From Pseudomonas svalbardensis (GTDB lineage: Bacteria; Pseudomonadota; Gammaproteobacteria; Pseudomonadales; Pseudomonadaceae), in assembly GCF_030053115.1 (NCBI RefSeq), contig NZ_CP125619.1, positions 2,925,501-2,989,500 of the forward strand: a DNA stretch of 64,000 nucleotides, given 5' to 3'. This document shows positions 8,324 to 16,960 of the stretch, piece after piece. Position 1 is the stretch's first letter. Each line of letters starts with the position of its first letter. Position numbers and translations under genes: made by a program. The notes under the pieces are model-generated. The model did no database searches. It saw nothing but the letters and a program-made list of their open reading frames with translations, and was not told where the DNA came from.

Positions 8324-9547
8324 CAACGAACCGTCATTTCTGAAGCGGCCGATCATCTGTAAACCGATAGGCATTGATCCTACAGCGCGAACCAGCGGGA
8401 TATTCACCTGCGGCCAGCCGAACGCGCCCCAGAACTTGATGAAATCCGATGGCCCGGTGCTTTCCAGACCCACGGGCGCGACCATCCCGCAGCAGGGGCC
8501 GAGCATTGCGTCGTAGGGTTGACATCGTTCATTCAGGCGCGGTGCAAGCGCCGCCAACCGGGCCTTGGCAGCGGACTCCTGTTCCCAGGTTGTCGTCGCC
8601 GCTCGGTCGAACATTGCCAACGTCGAAGGGCTTAACAGTGCGCGGTGTTCCTGAAACTCCTTCGCCAGAGAACGGGCGCCTTCGCAATCGTTGATTAACA
8701 GGTGATCGTCGAATACCCCGGCAAATTCATCTGGCAGTTGCACGTCGTTGACTTGATGGCCGGCGCTGCGCAAGTGGTCCACGGCCTGTTTCAGGGCGTT
8801 GGCCACCTCGGGGTCGACCTGATCCCAGCGCGCTGTGCGATAGAAGCCCAATTGCAGAGGACGTGGTTCAACCTCAGGCACTGCAAAACCTGGAATCAAC
8901 ACCTGCGCCACCAAATGCAGATCCCGCACCGAGCGACCGTACCAGCCTACGGTGTCGAAGCTCGGCGCCAGCGGCTTTACGCCTTCCAGCGATACCAGTC
9001 CAAACGACGGTTTGAACGCGAACAGACCGCAATAGGACGCCGGTTTCAGCAGTGAACCGGCAGTCTGGGTGCCCAGCGCCACAGCAAAGAAATCCGCTGC
9101 CATCCCGGCCGCTGAACCGGCGCTGGAGCTGCCCGGCGTGCGGTCCGGGTCATGCGGGTTGCGGGTCGGGCCGGTGTGCATGTACGCAAATTCAGTGGTG
9201 TGGGTCTTGCCCATGATCAGCGCGCCGGCCTGACGGAGCAGGGTCACCACATGGGCATCCCGGGCAGGTTGATGACCGGCATAGATGGGCGAGTTAAATT
9301 GCGTCGGATGGTCGGCACTGTCGAAGACATCCTTCACCCCCACCGGGACTCCGGCCAGCAAGCCACGACTGTTGTGCAACGCAGCATCGGTGCGTACTTT
9401 TCGGGCATCGAACGAGACGAAGGCCCGGATGTCCGGCTCCAGCGCCTGAATGCGTTCCAGGACCGTTTCGGCGATGACGGCGGCGGTCGTCTCACCCTTG
9501 ATCACGGACTGACTGAGGGTCGTGGCATCCGGGACGGGGCGGATCAT
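8270..9547 (-). CDS. Amidase signature family hydrolase
   Basis: Cytoplasmic amidase of 425 residues that hydrolyses an amide or related C-N bond through a Ser-cisSer-Lys triad. K72 lies in [11 protein letters not shown], the cis-serine in [12 protein letters not shown] (S141/S142) and the nucleophile S165 in [13 protein letters not shown]. GatA is unlikely because no GatB or GatC neighbours exist and the length is short. The start codon overlaps the stop of the VOC gene by 4 bases (ATGA), so both are cotranscribed. The 3' end overlaps the GGDEF gene. The divergent LysR gene upstream of the pair is the likely regulator. Confidence 0.88.
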   Translation of the reverse strand: MIRPVPDATTLSQSVIKGETTAAVIAETVLERIQALEPDIRAFVSFDARKVRTDAALHNSRGLLAGVPVGVKDVFDSADHPTQFNSPIYAGHQPARDAHVVTLLRQAGALIMGKTHTTEFAYMHTGPTRNPHDPDRTPGSSSAGSAAGMAADFFAVALGTQTAGSLLKPASYCGLFAFKPSFGLVSLEGVKPLAPSFDTVGWYGRSVRDLHLVAQVLIPGFAVPEVEPRPLQLGFYRTARWDQVDPEVANALKQAVDHLRSAGHQVNDVQLPDEFAGVFDDHLLINDCEGARSLAKEFQEHRALLSPSTLAMFDRAATTTWEQESAAKARLAALAPRLNERCQPYDAMLGPCCGMVAPVGLESTGPSDFIKFWGAFGWPQVNIPLVRAVGSMPIGLQMIGRFRNDGSLLRAAERVASDLLTDRGQ

Positions 9548-9969
9548 TTGGCGAACAACTGAGTGATGTCCTTGAACGCCTTGAACTCAAGCGCATTGCC
9601 GCATGGATCAAAGAGAAACATCGTCGCTTGCTCACCTACCAAGCCCTGAAAGCGAATGCCCGGTTCGATCACGAATCGGGTGTCGAGGGCTTTCAACCGC
9701 TCGGCCAGAGCCTCCCATTCGCTCATCCCCAACACCACACCAAAATGCGGCACCGGCACGTCATGACCGTCGACAGCATTGGTGTGCGCCGCTTCTTGAG
9801 AGGCGTTTTTCGGCGCCAGGTGAATGACCAACTGATGGCCGAAGAAGTTGAAATCGACCCAATGATCGCTTGAGCGACCTTCCTCCAGGCCGAACACTTC
9901 ACCATAAAAATTCCGTGCAGCAGTCAGGTCGTAGACCGGGATGGCCAAGTGAAAAGGGGAGAGTTGCAT
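9544..9969 (-). CDS. VOC/glyoxalase family protein
   Basis: A 141-residue vicinal-oxygen-chelate protein. It opens with the classical [30 protein letters not shown] and ends with [17 protein letters not shown], both hallmarks of glyoxalase/dioxygenase-like folds; the H in HLAIPV and the final E in ALEFK are the usual metal ligands. The gene is first in a two-gene operon with the amidase (4-base overlap). The substrate is unknown. A joint role in ring or amide breakdown controlled by the divergent LysR protein is plausible. Confidence 0.85.
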   Translation of the reverse strand: MQLSPFHLAIPVYDLTAARNFYGEVFGLEEGRSSDHWVDFNFFGHQLVIHLAPKNASQEAAHTNAVDGHDVPVPHFGVVLGMSEWEALAERLKALDTRFVIEPGIRFQGLVGEQATMFLFDPCGNALEFKAFKDITQLFAK

Positions 9970-10080
9970 TGGATGTGCCTCGGCTGTATGGATTCAGACT
10001 GAGTTTAGTCCTGTGCTTTTTGATTAAAAGACGATAATTTTTGCGTCGAGCTCAAATTATTTCGATCAATCGAGAAGGCC

Positions 10081-10935
10081 ATGCTGCGAGAACTGAAAAC
10101 CTTCATTGCGGTGACGCGCTACGGCACTTTTGCCGCGGCCGGTATGCACATCGGCTTGACCCAGTCGGCCGTCAGCGCGCAGATTCGCAATCTGGAACAG
10201 GCCCTGGGTATTCGTTTGTTCGACCGCACCGGACGTCAGGCGCTGCTCAATGCGGCGGGCCAGCGCGCATTGCCGATGGCCAGGGAAATGCTGGAGACCT
10301 TCAGCCGCATGGCGGTCAGCGATGATGTCAGCGAGTATCGCGGCGAGTTGAAAATTGGCGCGGTGGCCACGGCCCAGACCGGACTGCTGCCCCAGGCATT
10401 GCTGCGACTGAGGCAACAGGCGCCGTTGCTGGAGCCAAAACTGGTGCCCGGCGTGTCGCTGAACCTGTTGAGCCAGGTGGACACCGGTGAGGTGGATCTG
10501 GCGATCCTGATCAAGCCGCCGTTCGAGTTGCCCAAGGAACTGTCAGCGCAGGTCATCCGCAAGGAGCCGTTTGTATTGATCGTGCCAGCGGACCTTGAAG
10601 GCGATGAGCCGTTGCAGATCCTCGCGAGCCATCCGCACGTGCGTTACGACCGCAATTCGTTCGGTGGAAGATTGGTGACGCGGTTTTTGCGTGAGCAGCA
10701 GATTGATGTGCAGGTGGCTTTGGAACTGGATGAGCTGGAAGCCATCGTGAAGATGGTTGAATGCGGGTTAGGGGTGTCGCTGCTACCCGAGGCGGGGCTC
10801 TGGCTTGAGCATGGGGCGAAGGTTCGGATCATTCCGTTGGGGGAGTTGACGTTCTACCGGGAGATTGTGTTGTTGCAGCGTTACAGTCAGCGCACGCAAC
10901 CGATCCAGCAGCTATTTGCGCAGTGTTTGGCCTGA
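10081..10935 (+). CDS. LysR family transcriptional regulator
   Basis: Regulator of 284 residues with a standard N-terminal helix-turn-helix (TFAAAGMHIGLTQSAVSAQI, then RNLEQALGIRLFDR) and a C-terminal ligand-binding domain ending in LPEAGLWLEHGAKVRII. It is divergent from the VOC-amidase operon across 111 bases containing an AT-rich promoter region, the classical LysR layout, so that operon is its probable target. Start at ATG 10081. Its 3' terminator was split by the insertion sequence that begins 33 bases after its stop. Confidence 0.9.
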   Translation: MLRELKTFIAVTRYGTFAAAGMHIGLTQSAVSAQIRNLEQALGIRLFDRTGRQALLNAAGQRALPMAREMLETFSRMAVSDDVSEYRGELKIGAVATAQTGLLPQALLRLRQQAPLLEPKLVPGVSLNLLSQVDTGEVDLAILIKPPFELPKELSAQVIRKEPFVLIVPADLEGDEPLQILASHPHVRYDRNSFGGRLVTRFLREQQIDVQVALELDELEAIVKMVECGLGVSLLPEAGLWLEHGAKVRIIPLGELTFYREIVLLQRYSQRTQPIQQLFAQCLA

Positions 10936-10948
10936 CTTCGCGCCCCAT

Positions 10949-10967
10949 AAAAAACCCGCCTGAAGAG
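10949..10967. terminator. Left half of the lysR/fabI bidirectional terminator, interrupted by the IS
   Basis: AAAAAACCCGCCTGAAGAG here joins, once the insertion and one target-site copy are removed, to GCGGGTTTTTT at 12406-12416. The result is a perfect hairpin with a 7-bp stem (CCCGCCT/AGGCGGG), a GAAG loop and A6/T6 flanks. The left target-site copy is CTGAAGAG (10960-10967). Confidence 0.8.
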
Positions 10968-10987
10968 GCTAATGCCGATCAGTTAAG
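10968..10987 (+). repeat. Left terminal inverted repeat of the IS4-family element
   Basis: GCTAATGCCGATCAGTTAAG; matches the right end with two differences at positions 11 and 12. Confidence 0.85.
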
Positions 10988-11019
10988 CCCTCTTGCTTGA
11001 CCTTTGGCCGCAAGAAATC

Positions 11020-11054
11020 AAAATCCGATGCCTGTACTGGCATCGGATTTTTTT
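11020..11054 (+). terminator. Terminator-like hairpin at the transposase 5' end
   Basis: A perfect 13-bp stem (AAAATCCGATGCC at 11020-11032, GGCATCGGATTTT at 11039-11051) with a 6-base loop runs into a T-run ending at 11054, immediately before ATG 11055. It has all features of an intrinsic terminator. In insertion sequences such structures are known to block transposase expression from neighbouring promoters, or to hide the ribosome-binding site in read-through mRNA. Confidence 0.8.
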
Positions 11055-12386
11055 ATGCGTCTCGCTCGGGCCCTGGAACTGACCCACAACATCGCCTCCA
11101 CCCCTAACTCAATCGAGGGATTGGATTCCTTGCTCGATCCATCTTTGGTCGAGCAGGCACTTGAACAGGCCGGCGTGGCGACCCTGCGCAAGCGGCGTTT
11201 GCCACTGGAAATGATGCTCTGGTGCGTGATCTCCATGGCCTTCTTTCGCCGCATGTCGGCGTGGGATGTGGTCAGCCGCATGAACATCATGCTGCCGGGC
11301 CAACGTCCATTGGTGGCACCCAGCGCTGTGGTTCAAGCCCGTCAGAGATTGGGCTGCGAGGCTGTACGACAAGTCTTCCATCTGACTCAGAAAAGTTGGC
11401 ATGAGGCCGTGGATCACCCAACTTGGGCAGGCTTGCGTTTGCTGGGGGTCGACGGTGTCGTATGGCGAACGCCCGATACACCCGAAAATCGGGCGCGCTA
11501 CGATTCCGCCAGCAACCAGCATGGCGACACCGGTTTCCCCCAGGTGCGCATGGTCTGCCAAATGGAGTTGACCAGCCACATGCTGATCGGCAGCGCGTTG
11601 GATGGCTATCGCAGCAACGAAATGAAACTGGCGGAGCAACTGATCGAAACCACGCCCGATCACTCGCTGACGCTGTTCGATCGCGGTTTTTACTCCTTGG
11701 GTTTGCTGCATCAGTGGCAGCAAGCAGGCATCGAGCGGCATTGGCTGATGCCTCTGCGCAAAGGTGCGCAGTACGAAGTGATTCAGCGCTTGGGGCGCCA
11801 GGACGCTGTGGTCTCGTTGAGCACTTCGCCGCAGGCCCGCACGCAATGGCCGGGGCTGCCGGAGCGCCTGACCGCGCGATTGCTGAGCAAAACCGTCAAG
11901 GGCAAGGTTTGTCAGATCCTGACGTCGATGGCCGATCCGCTACGCTTCCCGTCCGACGAAATCGTCGACCTGTACAGCCAGCGATGGGAGATCGAATTAG
12001 GGTTTCGCGAGATGAAACAGACGCTGCTCAACAGCAGCTATACATTGCGTAGCAAGACGCCCGAGATGATCGAGCAGGAACTGTGGGGTGTGTTGCTGGG
12101 CTACAACCTGCTGCGCTACCAGATGGTGGAAATGAGCCGCCACTGTCCAGGTATTTACCCGTGCGAAATGAGCTTTGCCGCGTGTACTTGGGCAATTTTA
12201 GGGTTTATCAACAGCGTTTCGGCCGACCGTTCCGGGAACATCCCCAAATATCTGGCCGAGCTGCACGCCTCTGCCCCGCATTATGTTCTGCCGCATCGAC
12301 GGGAAGAGCGCATTTATCCCCGCGCCATAAGGCTCAAATCACCGAAATATCCGATCAGAAAGAAAAATGCCAGTCAGCTTAACTGA
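11055..12386 (+). CDS. IS4-family transposase
   Basis: DDE transposase of 443 residues. The acidic residues lie in [10 protein letters not shown] and LTLFDRGFY. The IS4 signature Y-(2)-R-(3)-E-(6)-K is perfect in [15 protein letters not shown]. The N-terminus matches the IS4 N-terminal domain ([34 protein letters not shown]). I place the start at ATG 11055, just after the hairpin. In-frame upstream starts (TTG 11004, ATG 11028) would make the hairpin coding and add unrelated residues. The stop overlaps nothing and lies within the right inverted repeat. The reading frame is intact, so the element may be active. Confidence 0.88.
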   Translation: MRLARALELTHNIASTPNSIEGLDSLLDPSLVEQALEQAGVATLRKRRLPLEMMLWCVISMAFFRRMSAWDVVSRMNIMLPGQRPLVAPSAVVQARQRLGCEAVRQVFHLTQKSWHEAVDHPTWAGLRLLGVDGVVWRTPDTPENRARYDSASNQHGDTGFPQVRMVCQMELTSHMLIGSALDGYRSNEMKLAEQLIETTPDHSLTLFDRGFYSLGLLHQWQQAGIERHWLMPLRKGAQYEVIQRLGRQDAVVSLSTSPQARTQWPGLPERLTARLLSKTVKGKVCQILTSMADPLRFPSDEIVDLYSQRWEIELGFREMKQTLLNSSYTLRSKTPEMIEQELWGVLLGYNLLRYQMVEMSRHCPGIYPCEMSFAACTWAILGFINSVSADRSGNIPKYLAELHASAPHYVLPHRREERIYPRAIRLKSPKYPIRKKNASQLN

Positions 12387-12397
12387 CTGGCATTAGC
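12378..12397 (-). repeat. Right terminal inverted repeat of the IS4-family element
   Basis: Reverse complement GCTAATGCCAGTCAGTTAAG. The transposase stop codon lies inside it. Confidence 0.85.
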
Positions 12398-12416
12398 CTC
12401 AAGAGGCGGGTTTTTT
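12398..12416. terminator. Right half of the split lysR/fabI terminator
   Basis: CTCAAGAG (target-site copy) followed by GCGGGTTTTTT. The IS end supplies GC, so GCCT-CAAG-AGGC can still pair before GGG and T6: a weakened terminator for transcripts leaving the IS rightwards. On the fabI side the original T-run is now 1.4 kb away, so fabI transcripts probably run antisense into the IS. Confidence 0.6.
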
Positions 12417-12433
12417 AGTTGGCTGACCGAAGA

Positions 12434-13228
12434 TTACTCTTCCAGGCTGCCCATGGCCGTGGTGTTGAAGCCACCGTCCACGTACATGATTTCGCCGCTG
12501 ATGCCGGACGCCAGGTCCGAGCACAGGAAGGCGCCGGCGTTGCCGACTTCGTCGATGGTGACGTTACGACGCAGCGGGGTTTGCGCTTCGTTGGCGGCCA
12601 GCATCTTGCGGAAGTTCTTGATGCCGGAAGCAGCGAGGGTGCGGATCGGGCCAGCCGATACGCAGTTGACGCGGGTGCCGTCCGGGCCCAGGGAGCCGGC
12701 CAGGTAACGAACGCCAGCTTCCAGGGAAGCCTTGGCCATGCCCATTACGTTGTAGTTCGGCATGGTGCGCTCGGCGCCCAGGTACGACAGGGTCAGCAGG
12801 CTGCCGTTGCGGCCTTTCATCATTTCGCGGCCGGCTTTGGCCAGGGCCACGAAGCTGTAGGCGCTGATGTCGTGAGCGATGCGGAAACCTTCACGGGTGG
12901 TGGCTTCGGTGAAGTCGCCATCCAGTTGGTCGCCCGGGGCGAAGCCGACGGAGTGCACGATGCAGTCCAGGCCATCCCACTTCTTGCCCAGCTCAACGAA
13001 GACCTTGGCGATTTCTTCATCGCTGGCCACGTCGCACGGGAAGCACAGGTCAGGGTTGGAACCCCAGCTTTGTGCGAACTCTTCGACACGACCCTTGAGT
13101 TTGTCGTTCTGATAAGTGAAGGCAAGCTCAGCGCCCTCGCGATGCATGGCGGCAGCGATGCCGGATGCGATGGACAGCTTGCTGGCGACACCGACGATCA
13201 GTACGCGCTTACCGGCGAGAAAACCCAT
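12434..13228 (-). CDS. fabI: Enoyl-[acyl-carrier-protein] reductase (NADH)
   Basis: Last step of each fatty-acid elongation cycle: reduces trans-2-enoyl-ACP to acyl-ACP with NADH. The 264-residue protein has the FabI-type nucleotide site [13 protein letters not shown] and the catalytic pair Y149 and Y159 with K166 in [20 protein letters not shown], spaced as in E. coli FabI. This is the target of triclosan-type inhibitors; FabI-type sensitivity may be masked if the strain also has FabV, not visible here. A strong GAGAGGAGC site precedes the ATG. It follows yejF by 21 bases on the same strand. Its terminator is split by the IS. Confidence 0.97.
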   Translation of the reverse strand: MGFLAGKRVLIVGVASKLSIASGIAAAMHREGAELAFTYQNDKLKGRVEEFAQSWGSNPDLCFPCDVASDEEIAKVFVELGKKWDGLDCIVHSVGFAPGDQLDGDFTEATTREGFRIAHDISAYSFVALAKAGREMMKGRNGSLLTLSYLGAERTMPNYNVMGMAKASLEAGVRYLAGSLGPDGTRVNCVSAGPIRTLAASGIKNFRKMLAANEAQTPLRRNVTIDEVGNAGAFLCSDLASGISGEIMYVDGGFNTTAMGSLEE

Positions 13229-13249
13229 GTGTTGCTCCTCTCTTTCAGG

Positions 13250-14860
13250 TTATTGCGCAGTGGCTGGGGCCAGGAAAGCGGCTTCCAGCAACTGCTGTGT
13301 ATACGGATGTTTGGGGGCCGCAAAAATACTTTGCGCGTCTCCCTGTTCGACCACTTGGCCTTGCTTGACCACCATCAGCTGGTGGCTCAGCGCTTTGACG
13401 ACAGCCAGGTCATGGCTGATAAACAGATACGTCAGGTTGTACTTGGTTTGCAGTGAACGCAAAAGCTCCACCACTTGGCGCTGCACTGTCCGGTCGAGGG
13501 CCGATGTCGGCTCGTCCAGCAGAATCAACGCCGGTTTTAGCACTAATGCCCGGGCAATGGCGATTCTCTGCCGTTGCCCGCCGGAAAATTCGTGGGGGTA
13601 GCGGTGCCGGGTTTCCGGGTCCAGACCTACCTCCTTGAGTGCCGCAATAATCGCTTGTTCCTGTTCCGCCTCGGTGCCCATCTTGTGGATCCGCAGGCCT
13701 TCGCCGACGATCTGGCTCACGCACATCCGTGGGCTCAGGCTGCCGAACGGGTCTTGAAACACCACCTGCATCTCCCGCCGCAGCGGCCGAACCTGATGCT
13801 GCGTCAGGCAGTCTAGCTGCTTGCCTTCAAAACGGATCGCGCCTTTGCTGCCGATCAGTCGCAAAATCGCCAAACCCAGTGTCGACTTGCCCGAACCGCT
13901 TTCCCCCACAATCCCCAGGGTCTGGCCCTGAGGCAGGCTGAAATTGATTCCGTCCACCGCTTTGATGTGGCCGACAGTCTTTTTCAGAAAGCCTTTCTTG
14001 ATCGGGAACCAGACTTTCAGGTCCTCGACCTGCAGCAACGGCGGGCCAATTACATTGGTCGCCGGCTTGCCGCTGGGCTCCGCTGCCAGCAGTTCCCGAG
14101 TGTACGGATGCTGCGGTGCGCGGAACAACTCTTCGCACGATGCCTGTTCGACGATGCAACCGCGCTGCATGACACATACGCGATGCGCAATTCTTCGTAC
14201 AAGATTCAAATCGTGACTGATCAGTAGCAGCGACATGCCCAACCGGGCCTGTAATTCCTTGAGCAATTCGAGGATTTTCAGCTGAACGGTCACGTCCAGC
14301 GCGGTGGTCGGCTCGTCGGCGATCAGCAGTTCCGGCTCGTTGGCCAGGGCCATGGCAATCATCACCCGCTGCCGTTGGCCGCCAGACAATTCGTGGGGCA
14401 GGGCCTTGAGGCGCTTCTCGGGCTCCGGGATGCCGACCATTTCCAGCAGCTCCAGGGTGCGCTTGGTCGCGACTTTGCCGATCAGGCCTTTGTGAACGCC
14501 CAACACCTCGTTGATCTGCTTCTCGATCGAGTGCAGCGGATTGAGCGAGGTCATCGGCTCCTGGAAGATCATCGCGATCCGGTTGCCGCGGATGTGGCGG
14601 ATGGTTTTCTCTTTCAGGCTCAGGAGGTTTTGCCCGGAGTACTCGATGGTCCCGGACGGATGCCGGGCGAGCGGGTAGGGCAGCAGCCGCAGGATCGAGT
14701 GCGCCGTCACCGATTTACCGGAGCCACTTTCGCCCACCAGTGCCAGGGTTTCGCCGCGTTTGATATCGAAGCTCACGCCTTCGACTACCCGCTGAACGCG
14801 CTCGCCGACGACAAATTCGACGGCCAGGTCGCGCACTTCGATCAGATTGTCCTGATTCAT
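13250..14860 (-). CDS. yejF: Peptide ABC transporter, duplicated ATP-binding protein (YejF type)
   Basis: ATPase subunit (536 residues) of an oligopeptide importer, two ABC domains fused in one chain. Both halves have Walker A (GESGSGKS), signature (LSGGQRQRV and FSGGQRQRI) and Walker B ([12 protein letters not shown] and [12 protein letters not shown]). The start is set at ATG 14860, which has GAGGAAGTGA before it; the longer reading from 14884 overlaps yejE. In E. coli YejABEF takes up peptides including microcin C. Order here is SBP1-SBP2-yejB-yejE-yejF-fabI, with one base between yejE stop and this start. Confidence 0.93.
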   Translation of the reverse strand: MNQDNLIEVRDLAVEFVVGERVQRVVEGVSFDIKRGETLALVGESGSGKSVTAHSILRLLPYPLARHPSGTIEYSGQNLLSLKEKTIRHIRGNRIAMIFQEPMTSLNPLHSIEKQINEVLGVHKGLIGKVATKRTLELLEMVGIPEPEKRLKALPHELSGGQRQRVMIAMALANEPELLIADEPTTALDVTVQLKILELLKELQARLGMSLLLISHDLNLVRRIAHRVCVMQRGCIVEQASCEELFRAPQHPYTRELLAAEPSGKPATNVIGPPLLQVEDLKVWFPIKKGFLKKTVGHIKAVDGINFSLPQGQTLGIVGESGSGKSTLGLAILRLIGSKGAIRFEGKQLDCLTQHQVRPLRREMQVVFQDPFGSLSPRMCVSQIVGEGLRIHKMGTEAEQEQAIIAALKEVGLDPETRHRYPHEFSGGQRQRIAIARALVLKPALILLDEPTSALDRTVQRQVVELLRSLQTKYNLTYLFISHDLAVVKALSHQLMVVKQGQVVEQGDAQSIFAAPKHPYTQQLLEAAFLAPATAQ

Positions 14861-14861
14861 T

Positions 14862-15881
14862 TCACTTCCTCGGGTCGAAGGCATCGCGAGCAGACTCGCC
14901 GATGAACACCAGCAAACTCAACATTAACGCCAGCACGGCAAACGCGCTCATGCCGAGCCACGGCGCTTGCAGGTTGGATTTGCCCTGGGCCACCAGTTCA
15001 CCGAGGGACGGCGCGCCCGGCGGCAAACCGAAGCCGAGGAAATCCAGCGCGGTCAGGGTGCCGATGGCGCCGGTCAGGATGAACGGCATGAAGGTCATCG
15101 TCGAGACCATGGCGTTGGGCAGGATGTGTCGGAACATGATCGCACCGTTTTGCATCCCCAACGCCCGCGCGGCGCGCACGTATTCCAGATTACGCCCTCG
15201 CAGGAATTCGGCGCGGACCACGTCCACCAGGCTCATCCACGAGAACAGCAGCATGATCCCCAGCAGCCACCAGAAGTTCGGCTGGACGAAACTGGCGAGA
15301 ATGATCAGCAGGTACAGCACCGGCAGCCCGGACCAGATCTCCAGAAAGCGCTGCCCGGCCAAATCCACCCAGCCGCCGTAGAAACCCTGCAAGGCCCCGG
15401 CAATCACGCCGATGATCGAGCTGAGAATGGTCAGTGTCAGGGCAAACAACACCGAAATCCGGAAGCCGTAAATCACCCGGGCCAACACATCGCGGCCCTG
15501 ATCATCAGTGCCTAGCAGGTTGTCGGTGGAGGGCGGCGCCGGAGCCGGGACTTTCAGGTCGTAGTTAATGCTTTGGTAACTGTAGGGAATCGGCGCCCAC
15601 AGCACCCAGGCGTCTTTGGCCTTGAGCAATTCGCGGATGTACGGGCTCTTGTAGTTGGCTTCCAGCGGAAATTCGCCGCCGAAGGTGGTTTCCGGGTAAC
15701 GCTTGAGCGCAGGGAAGTACCAGCCGTTGTCGTAGTGCACCACCAAGGGTTTGTCGTTGGCAATCAGCTCGGCGCCGAGGCTCAGCCCAAACAGCAGCAG
15801 AAACAGCCACAGCGACCACCAGCCACGCTTGTTGGCCTTGAACAGTTCGAAGCGTCGGCGATTGAGAGGGGACAGGTTCAT
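14862..15881 (-). CDS. yejE: Peptide ABC transporter permease (YejE type)
   Basis: Inner-membrane permease (339 residues) of the importer. It has an N-terminal helix (WWSLWLFLLLFGLSLGAELI), a periplasmic domain typical of YejE (DNGWYFPALKRYPETTFGGE), and five further helices with the EAA coupling loop near RAARALGMQNGAIMFRHILP. ATG 15881 is chosen over the upstream in-frame start because it begins one base after the yejB stop and gives the usual MNLSPLNRRRFELFKANKRG opening. Translationally coupled on both sides. Confidence 0.92.
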   Translation of the reverse strand: MNLSPLNRRRFELFKANKRGWWSLWLFLLLFGLSLGAELIANDKPLVVHYDNGWYFPALKRYPETTFGGEFPLEANYKSPYIRELLKAKDAWVLWAPIPYSYQSINYDLKVPAPAPPSTDNLLGTDDQGRDVLARVIYGFRISVLFALTLTILSSIIGVIAGALQGFYGGWVDLAGQRFLEIWSGLPVLYLLIILASFVQPNFWWLLGIMLLFSWMSLVDVVRAEFLRGRNLEYVRAARALGMQNGAIMFRHILPNAMVSTMTFMPFILTGAIGTLTALDFLGFGLPPGAPSLGELVAQGKSNLQAPWLGMSAFAVLALMLSLLVFIGESARDAFDPRK

Positions 15882-15882
15882 C

Positions 15883-16956
15883 TCAATGCTCCCGGCTTTC
15901 GAAGTCGATACGCGGATCGACAAAGGTGTACGTGAGGTCACCGATGAGTTTCACCACCAATCCCAACAGGGTGAAGATGAACAGCGTGCCAAAGACCACC
16001 GGGTAATCACGGTTGATCGCGGCCTCAAAACTCATCAGCCCGAGACCGTCGAGGGAGAAGATCACTTCCACCAGCAACGAGCCGGTGAAGAAGATGCCGA
16101 TAAACGCCGACGGGAACCCGGCGATCACCAGCAGCATGGCGTTGCGGAACACATGGCCGTAGAGCACGCGGTGATTGGTCAGGCCCTTGGCCTTGGCGGT
16201 GACCACGTATTGTTTGTTGATTTCGTCGAGAAAGCTGTTCTTGGTCAGCAGGGTCATGGTCGCGAAGTTGCCGATTACCAGCGCCGTCACCGGTAATGCC
16301 AGGTGCCAGAAGTAATCGAGAACCTTACCGCCCATGCTCAACTCATCGAAGTTGTTGGAGGTCAGCCCTCTGAGCGGGAACCAGTCGAAATAGCTGCCGC
16401 CGGCGAACACCACGATCAGCAGGATGGCGAACAGGAACGCCGGTATCGCGTAACCGACGATGATCGCCGAACTGGTCCAGACGTCGAAGTGGCTGCCGTG
16501 TCGCGTCGCCTTGGCGATCCCCAGCGGGATCGACACCAGGTACATGATCAGCGTGCTCCACAGCCCGAGGGAGATCGACACCGGCATCTTTTCCTTGATC
16601 AGGTCGATGACCTTGGCGTCGCGGAAAAAGCTATCGCCGAAATCCAGCGTGGCGTAGTTCTTGATCATGATCCACAAGCGTTCCGGCGCCGATTTGTCGA
16701 AGCCGTACATGTGCTCGATTTCCTTGACCAGCGCCGGGTCCAGGCCCTGGGCGCCGCGATAAGCGGAACCCGCCACCGAGACTTCGGCACCGCCGCCGGC
16801 GATGCGGCTGGTGGCGCCTTCGAAGCCTTCGAGCTTGGCGATCATCTGCTCCACCGGCCCGCCGGGGGCGGCCTGGATGATCACAAAGTTGATCAGCAAA
16901 ATGCCGAGCAAGGTCGGGATGATCAGCAGCAGTCGCCGAAAAATATACGCCAGCAT
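15883..16956 (-). CDS. yejB: Peptide ABC transporter permease (YejB type)
   Basis: Partner permease (357 residues). It opens [20 protein letters not shown], the typical start of DppB/OppB-like permeases. It has the YejB-specific periplasmic insertion (about residues 40-100) containing [20 protein letters not shown], and the EAA loop [25 protein letters not shown] site precedes ATG; it follows the second substrate-binding protein by 4 bases. Confidence 0.93.
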   Translation of the reverse strand: MLAYIFRRLLLIIPTLLGILLINFVIIQAAPGGPVEQMIAKLEGFEGATSRIAGGGAEVSVAGSAYRGAQGLDPALVKEIEHMYGFDKSAPERLWIMIKNYATLDFGDSFFRDAKVIDLIKEKMPVSISLGLWSTLIMYLVSIPLGIAKATRHGSHFDVWTSSAIIVGYAIPAFLFAILLIVVFAGGSYFDWFPLRGLTSNNFDELSMGGKVLDYFWHLALPVTALVIGNFATMTLLTKNSFLDEINKQYVVTAKAKGLTNHRVLYGHVFRNAMLLVIAGFPSAFIGIFFTGSLLVEVIFSLDGLGLMSFEAAINRDYPVVFGTLFIFTLLGLVVKLIGDLTYTFVDPRIDFESREH

Positions 16957-16960
16957 CTAA

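Larger units (their letters stand above)
10968..12397 (+). mobile_element. IS4-family insertion sequence, intact, 1430 bp
   Basis: Bounded by 20-bp inverted repeats that match at 18 positions (GCTAATGCCGATCAGTTAAG against GCTAATGCCAGTCAGTTAAG) and flanked by an 8-bp target duplication with one mismatch (CTGAAGAG / CTCAAGAG). It contains one transposase gene with a complete catalytic motif and a terminator-like hairpin at its 5' end. It sits in the loop of the intrinsic terminator shared by lysR and fabI and breaks no reading frame. The element name in ISfinder is not known to me. Confidence 0.88.

Noticed and set aside
11004..11054. Extended transposase N-terminus (TTG 11004 or ATG 11028)
   Set aside because: Would translate the perfect terminator hairpin; family alignment and spacing favour ATG 11055.
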